Notes: generated by a model not told the origin, from the letters alone. 64,000 bases of DNA from Microcella alkalica (GCF_014137945.1 NZ_JACGWX010000001.1:310001-374000), one strand, 5' to 3'. Counted from the first letter of the stretch, positions 26,817 through 37,631 are shown. Numbers and translations are program-made.

Positions 26817-27766
26817 TGGCAGTCGACCCCCGCCTCGCCGGCCGCCGCGTGCACGTGAAGGTGCCCGCGACGACGGCGAACCTCGGCCCCGGCTTCGACA
26901 CGCTCGGGCTCGCTCTCTCCGTCTACGACGAGCTCGACGTGGCGGTGCGCGAGGCGCCCGGCGCGACGGTGCGCGTCGAGGGCGTGGGGGAGGGGGAGGT
27001 CCCGACCGACGAGTCGAACCTCATCGTGCGGTCGATCAGGCACACCTTCGATCACTACGGGATCGAGATGCCGGGCCTCGAGCTCGTCGCGCACAACGTC
27101 ATCCCTCACGGCCGAGGCATGGGCTCGTCGGGCGCGGCCATCGTCGGCGGCATCGTGGCGGCGAAGGGCCTGCTCGAGGGCATCGTGGACATCGACGCCG
27201 ATGGGCTCCTCGCTAGGGCGACGGAGCTCGAGGGTCACCCCGACAACGTCGCACCGGCGCTCTTCGGCGGCCTCACGATCGCGTGGATGACGCCGCAGGG
27301 CCCGCAGCACAAGCGGCTCACCGTGCATCGCGGCGTCTCGCTGCTCGTGTGCGTTCCCGAGTCGACGACGATGTCCACCGCGCTCGCGCGGTCGCTGCAG
27401 CCGGCGTCCGTCCCGCACGAGGACGCGATCTTCAACGTCTCGCGGTCCGCTCTGCTGATCGCCGCACTGATCCAGAGCCCCGAGCTGCTGTTCGCCGCGA
27501 CGGAGGACAAGCTGCACCAGAACTATCGCGCGAGCGCGATGCCCGAGACGGATGCCCTGATCCAGGCGCTCCGCGCGAAGGGTTTCGCGGCCGTCGTCTC
27601 GGGCGCCGGCCCGTCCATCCTCGTGCTCTGCGGCGATCCCGCGCAGCGCCTCGCCGCCGCGGAGATCGTGGCGGAGAACGCCGCCACACCGTGGCAGTCG
27701 CACATGCTCGCGGTCGATTTCAAGGGTGCTACAGTGGTGGCGCATCCGGTCGAGGCCGCGGCTTAG
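26816..27766 (+). CDS. thrB: Homoserine kinase
   Basis: A 316-residue GHMP kinase that phosphorylates homoserine for ThrC. Family motifs are VKVPATTANLGPGFDTLG at the N-terminus, the ATP loop PHGRGMGSSGAAIVGG (about 97-112) and the C-terminal AAVVSGAGPSILVL. It is the last gene of the amino-acid part of the operon; 170 bases separate it from rho and probably hold the rho promoter and leader, although no convincing -10/-35 pair stands out. Confidence 0.96.
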   Translation: MAVDPRLAGRRVHVKVPATTANLGPGFDTLGLALSVYDELDVAVREAPGATVRVEGVGEGEVPTDESNLIVRSIRHTFDHYGIEMPGLELVAHNVIPHGRGMGSSGAAIVGGIVAAKGLLEGIVDIDADGLLARATELEGHPDNVAPALFGGLTIAWMTPQGPQHKRLTVHRGVSLLVCVPESTTMSTALARSLQPASVPHEDAIFNVSRSALLIAALIQSPELLFAATEDKLHQNYRASAMPETDALIQALRAKGFAAVVSGAGPSILVLCGDPAQRLAAAEIVAENAATPWQSHMLAVDFKGATVVAHPVEAAA

Positions 27767-27936
27767 GCCCACCTCCCCGGGCATCCCCAAGCAGCTATCG
27801 CTTTTTCACCGGCTCGTACCGCGGCATCGCGTTGCGCCCGTTTCCCGGTTCATCATCACCGCCTCCCGTGCGGTCGGTCCGAAGCGATCAGCATCCTCCG
27901 CGGCACCATGCCCGGAGTCGAAAGGACACCACCTCC

Positions 27937-30060
27937 GTGACTGACATCACCGACCGCGACTCGAGCGCGGCCGCAATCGACCTGACCACCCTGAAGCTCC
28001 CGCAGCTGCAGCAGCTCGCCACCGAGCTCGGCATCACGGGGGTCTCCAAGCTCCGCAAGGGCGACCTGCTCGCGGCGATCGTCGCCGTGCAGGGAGGCGG
28101 GAGCGTCGGCGCCGACACCGACCTGTCGACCGACGCCGTGCCTGCCGTCGACGAGGCACCTGCCGAGGCCACGGGCGATGCGCCCGCCGCCTCGGCCGAC
28201 GCGCCCGCCGCCGGTGCCGGAGCGCCCGCCCGTCGCGGCTCCCGCCGCGTCACGAGCGGCACAGTGACGGCCGCTCCGACGCAGGCCCCCGACGCCGCTG
28301 AGCCCACTGAGCTCTCCACTGACGCAGACGCCGCGACCGACGCCGCAGCCGAGACCGCCGACGAGGGCGACCGTTCGCCCGCCGAGCGCCGCGCGGGCCG
28401 CCGTTCCGCCCGCGAGCATGCGGCCGGCGCCTCCGCGGGCGTCGCCGTCACCCCGGCCGAGGACGCCTCCACGATCGACTCCGAGCGCTCGGCGGACGCC
28501 GAGGCGTCCGACGACGACTCCGAGAGCGGAGGCGGCCGCGGCCGCAACCGCAACCGCAACCGTCGCAACCGCGACCGCAGCCAGAACGGCCAGAACGGCC
28601 AGAACGCCGAGCAGGGCGACGCCGCCCCGAGCGGTCGACAGGGCGCGCGCGGTCAGGACGCGCAGCAGGCGCAGTCCGGTCAGCAGGCGCAGTCCGGTCA
28701 GCAGCCCCAGTCCGGCCAGCAGGCGCAGTCCGGCCAGCAGCCGCAGGGCGGCCAGCGCGGCCAGCAGAATCAGAACGGCCCGCAGAGCGAGCGCGCCGAT
28801 CAGGACGCCGACGGCCGTGGCCGCGGTCGCGGTCGTGACCGCAAGCGCGGGCGCGGCCCCGCGGGCGACGACTTCGAGCCCGAGGTCGGCGAGGACGACG
28901 TCCTCATCCCCGTCGCGGGCATCCTCGACGTGCTCGACAACTACGCGTTCGTGCGCACGACCGGCTACCTCCCCGGCCCGAGCGACGTCTACGTCTCGCT
29001 CGGCCAGGTGAAGAAGTACCACCTGCGCAAGGGCGACGCCGTCGTCGGCGCCATCCGCCAGCCCCGCGAGGGCGAGAGCCAGGGCCGCCAGAAGTACAAC
29101 GCGCTCGTCTCGATCGACTCGATCAACGGCCAGACGATCGAGGAGGCCGCCGCGCGCGTCGAGTTCGGCAAGCTCACGCCGCTCTACCCGCAGGAGCGCC
29201 TGCGCCTCGAGACCGAGCCGCAGAAGCTCTCGACCCGGATCATCGATCTCGTCGCCCCGATCGGCAAGGGCCAGCGCGGCCTCATCGTCTCGCCCCCCAA
29301 AGCGGGCAAGACCCTCGTGCTCCAGGCGATCGCCAACGCGATCGCCAAGAACAACCCCGAGGTCCACCTCATGGTCGTGCTCGTCGACGAGCGACCTGAA
29401 GAGGTCACCGACATGCAGCGCTCGGTCAAGGGCGAGGTCATCGCCTCGACCTTCGACCGCCCGGCCGAGGACCACACGACGGTCGCCGAGCTCGCCATCG
29501 AGCGCGCGAAGCGCCTCGTCGAACTCGGCCACGACGTCGTCGTGCTCCTCGACTCGATCACCCGCCTCGGCCGCGCGTACAACGTCACCGCGCCCACCAG
29601 CGGGCGCATCCTCTCGGGCGGCGTCGACTCGGCCGCTCTCTACCCGCCGAAGCGCTTCTTCGGCGCCGCGCGCAACATCGAGGACGGCGGCTCCCTCACC
29701 ATCCTCGCCACCGCGCTCGTGGAGACCGGCTCGAAGATGGACGAGGTGATCTTCGAGGAGTTCAAGGGCACCGGCAACATGGAGCTCCGACTCTCGCGCC
29801 AGCTCGCCGACAAGCGCATCTTCCCCGCCGTCGACATCTCCGCCTCCGGCACCCGCCGGGAGGAGATGCTGCTCGGCTCGGAGGAGGTCAAGGTCACGTG
29901 GCGCCTGCGCCGCGCCCTCGCCGGCCACGACACGCAGCAGTCGCTCGAGGTCGTACTCGGCAAGCTCAAGGAGACGCAGTCGAACGTCGAGTTCCTCGTG
30001 CAGATCCAGAAGGCGCTGCCTCAGGCCGACCGCAGCCAGCCCGCCCACAAGGAGGACTGA
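27937..30060 (+). CDS. rho: Transcription termination factor Rho with long disordered insert
   Basis: A 707-residue Rho hexamer subunit; E. coli Rho is about 419. The N-terminal helical domain (residues about 12-52, [27 protein letters not shown]) is followed by about 260 residues of low-complexity Ala/Asp/Glu then Asn/Gln/Gly/Arg-rich sequence, including five QQ(A/P)Q(S/G)G units. The RNA-binding cold-shock domain starts near 320 ([20 protein letters not shown]). The ATPase has P-loop PPKAGKT (about 453-459), [14 protein letters not shown] and the secondary-RNA-site segment [12 protein letters not shown] at 27937 begins MTDITDRDS; longer frames are shadows of thrB. Large inserts of this kind are typical of actinobacterial Rho. 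Confidence 0.96.
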   Translation: MTDITDRDSSAAAIDLTTLKLPQLQQLATELGITGVSKLRKGDLLAAIVAVQGGGSVGADTDLSTDAVPAVDEAPAEATGDAPAASADAPAAGAGAPARRGSRRVTSGTVTAAPTQAPDAAEPTELSTDADAATDAAAETADEGDRSPAERRAGRRSAREHAAGASAGVAVTPAEDASTIDSERSADAEASDDDSESGGGRGRNRNRNRRNRDRSQNGQNGQNAEQGDAAPSGRQGARGQDAQQAQSGQQAQSGQQPQSGQQAQSGQQPQGGQRGQQNQNGPQSERADQDADGRGRGRGRDRKRGRGPAGDDFEPEVGEDDVLIPVAGILDVLDNYAFVRTTGYLPGPSDVYVSLGQVKKYHLRKGDAVVGAIRQPREGESQGRQKYNALVSIDSINGQTIEEAAARVEFGKLTPLYPQERLRLETEPQKLSTRIIDLVAPIGKGQRGLIVSPPKAGKTLVLQAIANAIAKNNPEVHLMVVLVDERPEEVTDMQRSVKGEVIASTFDRPAEDHTTVAELAIERAKRLVELGHDVVVLLDSITRLGRAYNVTAPTSGRILSGGVDSAALYPPKRFFGAARNIEDGGSLTILATALVETGSKMDEVIFEEFKGTGNMELRLSRQLADKRIFPAVDISASGTRREEMLLGSEEVKVTWRLRRALAGHDTQQSLEVVLGKLKETQSNVEFLVQIQKALPQADRSQPAHKED
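28663..28752 (+). repeat. Five 18-bp tandem repeats inside rho
   Basis: Units start at 28663, 28681, 28699, 28717 and 28735 (consensus CAGCAGGCGCAGTCCGGY) and encode QQAQSG / QQPQSG / QQPQGG. Near-identical DNA implies recent slippage, so the length of the disordered linker probably varies among strains. Confidence 0.85.
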
Positions 30061-30062
30061 TC

Positions 30063-30083
30063 GCGGGGGCCGAGCGCCCCCGC
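30063..30083 (+). terminator. Strong hairpin between rho and prfA
   Basis: Perfect 8-bp stem (GCGGGGGC at 30063-30070, GCCCCCGC at 30076-30083) with loop CGAGC starts three bases after the rho stop. No T tract follows. It could end part of the rho transcripts or protect their 3' ends. Confidence 0.5.
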
Positions 30084-30099
30084 CCACGAGGGAGTACCC

Positions 30100-31182
30100 A
30101 TGTTCGACTCGGTCACCGCACTCATCGCCGAGCACGAGGCGCTGCAGGAGCAGCTCGCCGACCCCGCGGTGCACGCCGATGCGGCCCGCTCCAAGAAGCT
30201 CAACCGCCGCTACGCGGAGCTCAGCCGCATCGTTCACGCTCACGAGCTGTGGGTGCAGGCGCAGGATGACCTGGTCGCCGCGCGCGAGCTCGCCAAGGAG
30301 GACGAGGCCTTCGCCGAGGAGGTCCCGAGCCTCGAGGAGCGCGTCGCGACGACGCAGGAGAAGCTGCGTCGACTGCTGATCCCGCGCGACCCCGACGACG
30401 GGCGCGACGTGATCATGGAGATCAAGGGCGGCGAGGGCGGCGAGGAGTCGGCGCTCTTCGCGGCCGACCTGCTGCGCATGTACTCCTACTACGCCGAGTC
30501 GCGCGGCTGGAAGGTCGAGGTCCTCGACTCCACGCAGAGCGACATGGGCGGCTTCAAGAACGTCCAGGTGGCGATCAAGTCGAACGCGACCGACCCATCG
30601 CAGGGCGTCTGGGCGAGCATGAAATACGAGGGCGGCGTGCACCGCGTCCAGCGCGTGCCGGCCACCGAGTCGCAGGGGCGCATCCACACCTCGACGACCG
30701 GCGTCCTCGTCTTCCCCGAGGTGGACGAGCCGGAGGAGGTCGAGATCAGCCAGAACGACCTCAAGATCGACGTATTCCGCTCCTCCGGTCCGGGCGGTCA
30801 GAGCGTCAACACGACCGACTCGGCCGTGCGCATCACGCACCTGCCGACCGGCATCGTCGTGTCGATGCAGAACGAGAAGAGCCAGATCCAGAACCGGGAG
30901 GCCGCCATGCGCGTCCTCCGCGCGCGCATCCTCGCCAAGCAGCAGGAGGAGATCGACGCCGCGGCGAGCGACGCGCGCAAGAGTCAGATCCGCGGCATGG
31001 ACCGCTCCGAGCGCATCCGCACCTACAACTTCCCCGAGAACCGCATCGCCGACCACCGGACCGGCTACAAGGCCTACAACCTCGACGCCGTCATGAACGG
31101 CGCGATCGGGCCGGTCATCGAGTCGTGCATCCAGGCCGACGAGGAGGCGCGACTCGCCTCCCTCGGCGAGACCGCGTCCTGA
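30100..31182 (+). CDS. prfA: Peptide chain release factor 1
   Basis: A 360-residue RF-1 that reads UAA and UAG and triggers peptide release. The GGQ motif is at residues 232-234 ([19 protein letters not shown]), and [19 protein letters not shown] is the conserved domain 2/3 junction. The preceding GAGGGAG gives a clear ribosome site. prmC, which methylates the GGQ glutamine, follows after 22 bases, the usual functional pair. Confidence 0.97.
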   Translation: MFDSVTALIAEHEALQEQLADPAVHADAARSKKLNRRYAELSRIVHAHELWVQAQDDLVAARELAKEDEAFAEEVPSLEERVATTQEKLRRLLIPRDPDDGRDVIMEIKGGEGGEESALFAADLLRMYSYYAESRGWKVEVLDSTQSDMGGFKNVQVAIKSNATDPSQGVWASMKYEGGVHRVQRVPATESQGRIHTSTTGVLVFPEVDEPEEVEISQNDLKIDVFRSSGPGGQSVNTTDSAVRITHLPTGIVVSMQNEKSQIQNREAAMRVLRARILAKQQEEIDAAASDARKSQIRGMDRSERIRTYNFPENRIADHRTGYKAYNLDAVMNGAIGPVIESCIQADEEARLASLGETAS

Positions 31183-31204
31183 CCTCGCGCAGGCGCGCTC
31201 CCGC

Positions 31205-32068
31205 ATGACCTCCTCCGATCTCGAGTCGCTGCGACGCGACGCGATCGATGCGCTCGCCGTCGCGGGCATCCCCGCGCCGGAGGTCGACGCCGACCTCCTC
31301 ATCGGGCACGTCCTCGGTCTGTCGCGCGGCGCGGTTCAGGCCCGCGCGCTCACCCGCAGCCCCATCGACGAGCAGGATGCGCGGGTCATCCGCGCCGCGA
31401 TCGTCCGCCGCGCGACGCGCGAGCCGCTCCAGCACATCACGGGTCTCGCGCCCTTCCGCTCCCTCGAGCTCGCCGTCGGCCCCGGCGTGTTCACGCCCCG
31501 CGCCGAGACCGAGTTCGTCGTGCAGTTCGCGATCGACGCCCTCGCCCTCGTGCCGAACCCTGAGCCGCTCGCGGTCGATCTGGGCTCCGGCTCCGGCGCG
31601 ATCGCCCTGGCGATGGCGACCGAGGTGCAGCACGCGCGCGTCGTTGCGGTCGAGAAGTCACCGGAGGCCCTTCCCTGGACGGCCCGCAACATCGAGCGCC
31701 ACGGCGACGGCCGCGTGCGCCTCGTGGCGGGCGACCTCGCCGATGCGCTGCCCGAGCTCGACGGCCTCGTGGACGTCGTCGCCTCGAACCCTCCGTACAT
31801 CCCGCTCGGCGCGGTGCCGCGCGACCCGGAGGTGCGCCTGTTCGATCCGGCCGCGGCGCTCTACTCCGGCGAGGACGGTCTGGATGCCGTGCGCGCCCTC
31901 TCGCGGACGGCCCGCCGCCTGCTCCGCCCCGGCGGCGCCCTCGTCATCGAGCACGGCGAGCTTCAGGCCGCCGAGCTCGCCGCGATCCTCCGCGCCGACG
32001 GCTTCTCAGCCGTCGCCTGCCACCGCGACCTGCTCGGCCGCGACCGCGCGACGACCGCGCGCCGCTGA
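31205..32068 (+). CDS. prmC: Release factor glutamine methyltransferase
   Basis: A 287-residue SAM-dependent enzyme that N5-methylates the glutamine of the GGQ motif of release factors. N-terminal helical domain (about 1-90), SAM site VDLGSGSGAIALAMA, and the NPPY motif at 195-198 (VASNPPYIP) that binds the amide. It is at the 3' end of the rho-prfA-prmC group. In many actinobacteria tsaC follows directly; here two minus-strand genes lie between. Confidence 0.95.
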   Translation: MTSSDLESLRRDAIDALAVAGIPAPEVDADLLIGHVLGLSRGAVQARALTRSPIDEQDARVIRAAIVRRATREPLQHITGLAPFRSLELAVGPGVFTPRAETEFVVQFAIDALALVPNPEPLAVDLGSGSGAIALAMATEVQHARVVAVEKSPEALPWTARNIERHGDGRVRLVAGDLADALPELDGLVDVVASNPPYIPLGAVPRDPEVRLFDPAAALYSGEDGLDAVRALSRTARRLLRPGGALVIEHGELQAAELAAILRADGFSAVACHRDLLGRDRATTARR

Positions 32069-32072
32069 GGGA

Positions 32073-33236
32073 TCACACGACGGCGTGCGGGTACTCCGCC
32101 GACCGCCCCTGGAACGCCAGGATCGCTGCATTGCGCACGCGGCCATCCTCGATCTCGATCGCACGGCTGATGGTGTCGGAGCCGGCCCAGGATGATGGGC
32201 CCTCCATGACGGTGCGGAGGAACGGCATGAGCGCCTCGCTGATCTCCCACGTCGTCGAGTTCCAGAGTAGCGACGGGCTGTGGTCGACGGCGTAGTAGTT
32301 CGTGGAGTCGCCGACCGTGAACATCGGATCGGCGAACGAGGTCGGCCGCGCCCAGCTGAAGCCCATGCCCTCGTCGATCGAGACGTCGACGATGAGGCTG
32401 CCGGGGCGGAACGCGCCGAGGTCGTCCTCCCGCAGGTACGTCAGTGGGGCATTCGGGTCCTGCAGCGTGCAGTTGACGACGATGTCGTTCGCGGCGAGGA
32501 ACTCCGGCAGGGCGACCGGGCCGTCATCGGTGTTGACGGTGCTCGCGAACGGCGACTCGGCATCGTGTTCGAACTGCACGATGTCGACCGAGGGGATGGG
32601 CGAGCCGACGGCCGCGATGTCGCGGTTCGTGAGCACGCGCACATCGTGGATGCCGTGCGCGTTGAGCGCGGTCACGGCCCCGCGCGCGGTCGCTCCGAAC
32701 CCGATCACGACCGCGCTGAGGCGGCGGCCGTAGTCGCCCGTCGAGCCGCACAGCTCGAGCGCATGGATCACCGAGCAGTACCCGGCGAGCTCGTTGTTCT
32801 TGTGGAACACGTGCAGCCCGAACCCGCCGTCGGAGCGCCAGTGGTTCATCGCCTCCCACGCGATGAGGGTCAGGCGCTTGTCGATCGCGAGCTGGGTGAT
32901 CGCGCGGTCCTGGACGCAGTGGGGCCAGCCCCAGAGCGTCTGGCCGTCGCGCAGCTCCTCGAGGTCGGCGGTCTGCGGCTTCGGCAGCAGGACGACGTCG
33001 GCGAGAGCGATGACCCCGGCGCGCTCGGCCATGCCGCCCACGAGAGGTTCGAGCTCCGCATCCGCGATGCCGAACCGCGACCCGTACCCGCGCTCGAGCG
33101 TCATGCGTGCGCGCAGATCGGCGTCGATGCGCTCGAGGTGCCCCGGGTGGATGGGCAGGCGTCGCTCGTCGGGCTTGCGAGAGGTCGCGATGACGCCGAG
33201 GCGCAGCGGGCCGGACGCGGGGGAGGGGGAGGTCAT
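32073..33236 (-). CDS. N5-(carboxyethyl)ornithine synthase-like reductase
   Basis: A 387-residue member of the alanine dehydrogenase / PNT fold. It matches lactococcal carboxyethylornithine synthase along its length: SRKPDERRLPIHP, WGWPHCVQDRAITQLAIDKRLTLIAWE, NNELAGYCSVIHA, nucleotide loop VIGFGATARGAV, and YAVDHSPSLLWNSTTWEISEA. That enzyme reductively couples pyruvate with ornithine or lysine using NADPH. The C-terminus is longer than the lactococcal enzyme (about 313 residues). TACAGT lies five bases before the ATG, suggesting a leaderless mRNA. Substrate here is inferred; an alanine dehydrogenase label is the main alternative but fits less well. Confidence 0.78.
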   Translation of the reverse strand: MTSPSPASGPLRLGVIATSRKPDERRLPIHPGHLERIDADLRARMTLERGYGSRFGIADAELEPLVGGMAERAGVIALADVVLLPKPQTADLEELRDGQTLWGWPHCVQDRAITQLAIDKRLTLIAWEAMNHWRSDGGFGLHVFHKNNELAGYCSVIHALELCGSTGDYGRRLSAVVIGFGATARGAVTALNAHGIHDVRVLTNRDIAAVGSPIPSVDIVQFEHDAESPFASTVNTDDGPVALPEFLAANDIVVNCTLQDPNAPLTYLREDDLGAFRPGSLIVDVSIDEGMGFSWARPTSFADPMFTVGDSTNYYAVDHSPSLLWNSTTWEISEALMPFLRTVMEGPSSWAGSDTISRAIEIEDGRVRNAAILAFQGRSAEYPHAVV

Positions 33237-33277
33237 ACCCCACTGTAGAGCGGGGCCCCGGGCGGCCCCGGGCGCGA

Positions 33278-33901
33278 CTACGCGGCGCGAGCCTCCGCCG
33301 CGAACTCCTCGATCGCCGCGCGCAGCCCGGCCGCATCGCGGTAGAGGTGCGCGCTGATGCCGATCGACGCGGCGCCCTCGATGTTCTCGGGCCGGTCATC
33401 CGTGAAGAAGGCGCTGCCGGCGGTGACGCCGTAGTGCTCCAGGACGCGCGAGTACACGAGCGGGTCGGGCTTCCGCGCTCCGAAGGCCGCGCTCGCGTGC
33501 ATGTGCTCGCGGCCCATGATCTCCACGAGCTCGGGCGCGACGACGTGCAGGTGCTCGTGGATGAGAATGCCGTTGTTCGTCAGCAGCGCGACGCGGCCGA
33601 GCTCGCTCGCGCGCCGCACCGCCTCGAGCGCAGCGGGCCGGGGCCGCGTCGCCTCCGAGCGGATCCGCACCCACTCCTCGACGGGGATGTCCGCCCCGAT
33701 CGCGTCGTTCACCGCGGCCAGGTAAGCATCGGGCGTCGCGGGCGTGCCTGCCTCCGCCTGCCACTCCAGCCCGGAGATCCACCACCGGCGCCGCAGCTCG
33801 TGCAGGTCGTGCCCGGTGATCTCCGTGAGGTCGGCCATGCGCGTGCGCCAGTCGTAGTCGTAGAGGACGTCGTCCATGTCGAAGAGGAACAGCAGGCTCA
33901 T
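33278..33901 (-). CDS. HAD-superfamily hydrolase
   Basis: A 207-residue HAD phosphatase-like protein. Motif I is FDMDDVLYDYDWR (nucleophile Asp8, acid/base Asp10), motif II ALLTNNG, motif III with the Lys of ARKPDPLVY, and motif IV FFTDDRPENIEGA. A helical cap between motifs I and II marks subclass IA. Likely substrates are small sugar phosphates or other phosphomonoesters. It lies upstream of the carboxyethylornithine synthase homologue? No: on the minus strand it is downstream, 41 bases after that gene's start region, and is read as a separate unit. Confidence 0.8.
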   Translation of the reverse strand: MSLLFLFDMDDVLYDYDWRTRMADLTEITGHDLHELRRRWWISGLEWQAEAGTPATPDAYLAAVNDAIGADIPVEEWVRIRSEATRPRPAALEAVRRASELGRVALLTNNGILIHEHLHVVAPELVEIMGREHMHASAAFGARKPDPLVYSRVLEHYGVTAGSAFFTDDRPENIEGAASIGISAHLYRDAAGLRAAIEEFAAEARAA

Positions 33902-33988
33902 GCGCGTAGGTATCCCGTTCGGTCGACCAGGGGGAGGAGGCCGCTCGGCGGCGGCCCGTCAAGCATGCCCCACTACGATGAACGCATC

Positions 33989-34666
33989 ATGACCACCGTG
34001 TTCGACTGCTCCGTCGAGGCCGAGCTGCTGGCCGGTCTGCGCGCGGCTCGGGGCGCCATCGGGCGCGGCGAGCTCGTCGTCCTCCCGACCGACACCGTGT
34101 ACGGCGTCGCCGCCGACGCCTTCCGTCCCGAGGCCGTCCAGCGGCTGCTCGAGGCCAAGGAGCGCGGGCGCGACGCCCCGCCTCCCGTGCTCATCCCGGG
34201 CATCCCGACGCTCGCCGCTCTCGCCGAGACGGTGCCGCCGGAGGTCGAGGCCCTCGTCGCCGAGTTCTGGCCGGGCGGGCTCACCGTGATCGTCGAGGCG
34301 CGCGAGTCGCTCGTGTGGGATCTCGGCGAGACCCGCGGCACGGTCGCACTGCGCATGCCGGACAACCGTCACGCGCTGCACCTTCTCGCCGACACCGGCC
34401 CCCTCGCCGTCTCGAGCGCCAATATCAGCGGGATGCCCGCCGCGCGCACCGCGCAGGAGGCCATCGACATGCTCGGCGACCGCATCGCCGTCTACCTGGA
34501 CGGCGGCCCTGTGGGGGAGGGGAGCGACCCTGCGCGCGACCCCGGGTCGACGATCGTCGACGCGACGAGCCTCCACCTTCCCGAGGGGCGGCTGCGCATC
34601 GTCCGCCACGGCGTCATCCCCGACGACGAGATCGCCCGCGTCGTCGGAGCGGAGCGCCTCGCGTGA
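33989..34666 (+). CDS. tsaC: L-threonylcarbamoyladenylate synthase
   Basis: A 225-residue Sua5/YrdC/YwlC family enzyme that makes threonylcarbamoyl-AMP from threonine, bicarbonate and ATP for the t6A37 modification of ANN-reading tRNAs. LPTDTVYGVAADAF and KERGRDAPPPVLI are the nucleotide and substrate sites, followed by WPGGLTVIV and PLAVSSANISG. It lacks the C-terminal Sua5 domain. ATG at 33989 is chosen from the family start, with TACGAT nine bases upstream. Its stop overlaps the next gene (GTGA). Confidence 0.94.
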   Translation: MTTVFDCSVEAELLAGLRAARGAIGRGELVVLPTDTVYGVAADAFRPEAVQRLLEAKERGRDAPPPVLIPGIPTLAALAETVPPEVEALVAEFWPGGLTVIVEARESLVWDLGETRGTVALRMPDNRHALHLLADTGPLAVSSANISGMPAARTAQEAIDMLGDRIAVYLDGGPVGEGSDPARDPGSTIVDATSLHLPEGRLRIVRHGVIPDDEIARVVGAERLA

Positions 34667-35919
34667 CCTTCTACGCGCTCGTCGCGCTCATCGCCGCGAT
34701 CGCGAGCTTCGCGGTCGGCGCGACGGTGCTCGCGCTGAGCCACCGCTTCAAGCTGTACCCGGGCATCCGCGACCGCGACGTGCACACGCGCCCGACTCCG
34801 CGACTGGGAGGCATCGGGATCGTGCTCGGCGTCGCGATCGCGCTCGCCGTGGCGTCGCAGATCAGCTGGTTCGAGCGGGTGTACTCCGACCCGTTCCCGA
34901 TCCTCGCGATCGTAGCGGCCGCGGTCGTCATGCTCGTCGTGGGCGTCGCCGACGATCTGTGGGATCTCGACTGGATGACGAAGCTCGCCAGCCAGATCCT
35001 CATCGCGGGTTTCCTGGCGTGGGCGAGCCTGCAGATCGTCTCCCTGCCGATCGGCCCGGAGAACGGCATCACCGTCCTCTCGCCGACCCTCTCGCTCATC
35101 GTCACAGTGCTCGCGATCGTGCTCGTGATGAACGCCGTCAACTTCATCGACGGCCTCGACGGCCTCGTCGCCGGCGTCACCCTCATCGCGGGCGGCGTGT
35201 TCTTCATCTACAGCTACATCCTGTCGATCACGACGAACCAGTCGGCGTTCAACCTCGCCTCGCTCACCATGGCGGTGCTGCTGGGCGCGACCGCAGGCTT
35301 CCTGCCGCTGAACTGGCACCCGGCGAGGATGTTCATGGGCGATGGCGGAGCCCTCGTGGTCGGGATGCTCATGGCCATCTCGACGATCACCGTCACCTCG
35401 CAGATCAACCCCAGCTCGATCGATCGCAGTCAGCTCCTGCCGGCGTTCATCCCGCTTCTGCTGCCATTCGCGGTGCTCGTCGTCCCGCTGCTGGACTTCG
35501 GCCTCGCGGTGCTCCGCCGGCTGCGCGCGGGCAAGTCGCCGTTCAGCGCTGACCGCCTGCATCTGCACCACCGCCTGCTCGACATGGGGCACAGCCACTT
35601 CCATGCGGTGCTGATCTTCTACGCGTGGACCGCGGTCATCGCGGTCGGAACCCTGCTGTTCATGTTCGTGCCGTGGGAGTGGGCGCTCACGGCGGTCATC
35701 CTCGGGCTCATCGCATGCACGGTCGTCACGCTCGCCCCCCTCAGCGCGCGGAAGCGCGCGGAGGCCGCGGCGCAGTCGAGCCACGATGCCCACGGTCCTC
35801 TCGCGCGATTCGACCCGCTCGACGCCGCCGCACCGCCCATCGACACCGAGTTCGACGAGAACGACCCCGTGTTCGACACCCTGACCCGATCCCGTCGCCA
35901 GCCGGAGGAGACCCGATGA
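34663..35919 (+). CDS. Undecaprenyl-phosphate GlcNAc-1-phosphate transferase (WecA/TagO/MraY family)
   Basis: A 418-residue polytopic enzyme (about 11 membrane segments) transferring a sugar-1-phosphate to undecaprenyl phosphate to start a cell-wall glycopolymer. Signature sites are DRDVHTRPTPRLGGIGI, VADDLWDLDW, NFIDGLDGLVAG, and the cytoplasmic HxxHRLL loop in LHLHHRLLDMGHSH. About 65 residues at the C-terminus are polar and acidic. GTG start overlaps tsaC by four bases; the stop overlaps the next ATG (ATGA). The tsaC / wecA-like / atp order is conserved in many actinobacteria. Confidence 0.9.
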   Translation: MTFYALVALIAAIASFAVGATVLALSHRFKLYPGIRDRDVHTRPTPRLGGIGIVLGVAIALAVASQISWFERVYSDPFPILAIVAAAVVMLVVGVADDLWDLDWMTKLASQILIAGFLAWASLQIVSLPIGPENGITVLSPTLSLIVTVLAIVLVMNAVNFIDGLDGLVAGVTLIAGGVFFIYSYILSITTNQSAFNLASLTMAVLLGATAGFLPLNWHPARMFMGDGGALVVGMLMAISTITVTSQINPSSIDRSQLLPAFIPLLLPFAVLVVPLLDFGLAVLRRLRAGKSPFSADRLHLHHRLLDMGHSHFHAVLIFYAWTAVIAVGTLLFMFVPWEWALTAVILGLIACTVVTLAPLSARKRAEAAAQSSHDAHGPLARFDPLDAAAPPIDTEFDENDPVFDTLTRSRRQPEETR

Positions 35920-36374
35920 CCGCCGCCGACCGCCCCCGCACCTCTGCGGCTCCCGCTCTGCGGCTGTCGCTGATCTACGGCGCCTCGCTGAGCGTCGCGA
36001 TCGCCGTCGTCGGCAGCGTCGTCGGCGCTCTCGTCGCCGAGCTGCCCGGGCTTCTGAGCGGTCTCATCGGCGCCGGCATGGGGTTCGTGTTCCTCGCCGT
36101 GACCGCGGGCAGCATCCTGCTCGCCGACCGCGTGACGAAGGGAGATCTCCTGTCGCCCGCGTACTTCGGCATCGTGCTGGGCGCCTGGCTGCTCAAGTTC
36201 GCCTTGTTCCTCGCCCTCGTGTTCACGCTCCGCGACGCGACCTTCGTGGAGCCGACGGTCCTCTTCGTCACCCTCGTGATCGCCGTGCTCGGCGGTCTCG
36301 TCGTCGACCTGATCGCCGTCTCGCGGGCGCGCATCCCGTACGTCAGCGACGCCCGCCCGATCGCCCCCCAATAG
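35916..36374 (+). CDS. AtpI-like small membrane protein
   Basis: A 152-residue protein with four predicted membrane segments (about 18-38, 42-68, 85-107 and 115-137). It sits directly before atpB and overlaps the preceding gene by four bases, the place of the ATP synthase assembly factor AtpI (subunit i), which helps form the c-ring. Sequence similarity is weak in this family, so the call is mainly positional. Confidence 0.6.
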   Translation: MTAADRPRTSAAPALRLSLIYGASLSVAIAVVGSVVGALVAELPGLLSGLIGAGMGFVFLAVTAGSILLADRVTKGDLLSPAYFGIVLGAWLLKFALFLALVFTLRDATFVEPTVLFVTLVIAVLGGLVVDLIAVSRARIPYVSDARPIAPQ

Positions 36375-36454
36375 CACGCCGAGCGGCCTCGTCGAGGTCG
36401 CCGCGCGGGCATCCGCGCACCCGATGCCGATTCGGTCGAGGCCCTTTTCCTTGA

Positions 36455-36460
36455 TAGGGT
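36455..36460 (+). promoter_or_regulatory. Candidate -10 of the atp operon
   Basis: TAGGGT at 36455-36460 lies in the 145-base gap before atpB and would give a leader of about 55 bases ending at the Shine-Dalgarno GGAG (36510-36513). No good -35 is seen; TTCGGT at 36431 has an 18-base spacing. Confidence 0.3.
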
Positions 36461-36519
36461 GAGGTCAACTGCCGATCGCCGCGGCACACCTGTGTGCCGC
36501 CCCGATTCTGGAGACTCCC

Positions 36520-37621
<1,102 letters not shown>

Positions 37622-37631
37622 GGGATCGCTC

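Noticed and set aside
27856-31302. A 1148-codon open frame on the minus strand across rho, prfA and the start of prmC
   Set aside because: It is an antisense shadow produced by GC-rich third positions; the plus strand carries three well-conserved housekeeping genes and the antisense protein has no recognisable domain.
33254-33273. Tandem 10-bp repeat GGCCCCGGGC between two minus-strand genes
   Set aside because: Only two units in extremely GC-rich sequence; could pair as a weak hairpin but chance is a sufficient explanation.
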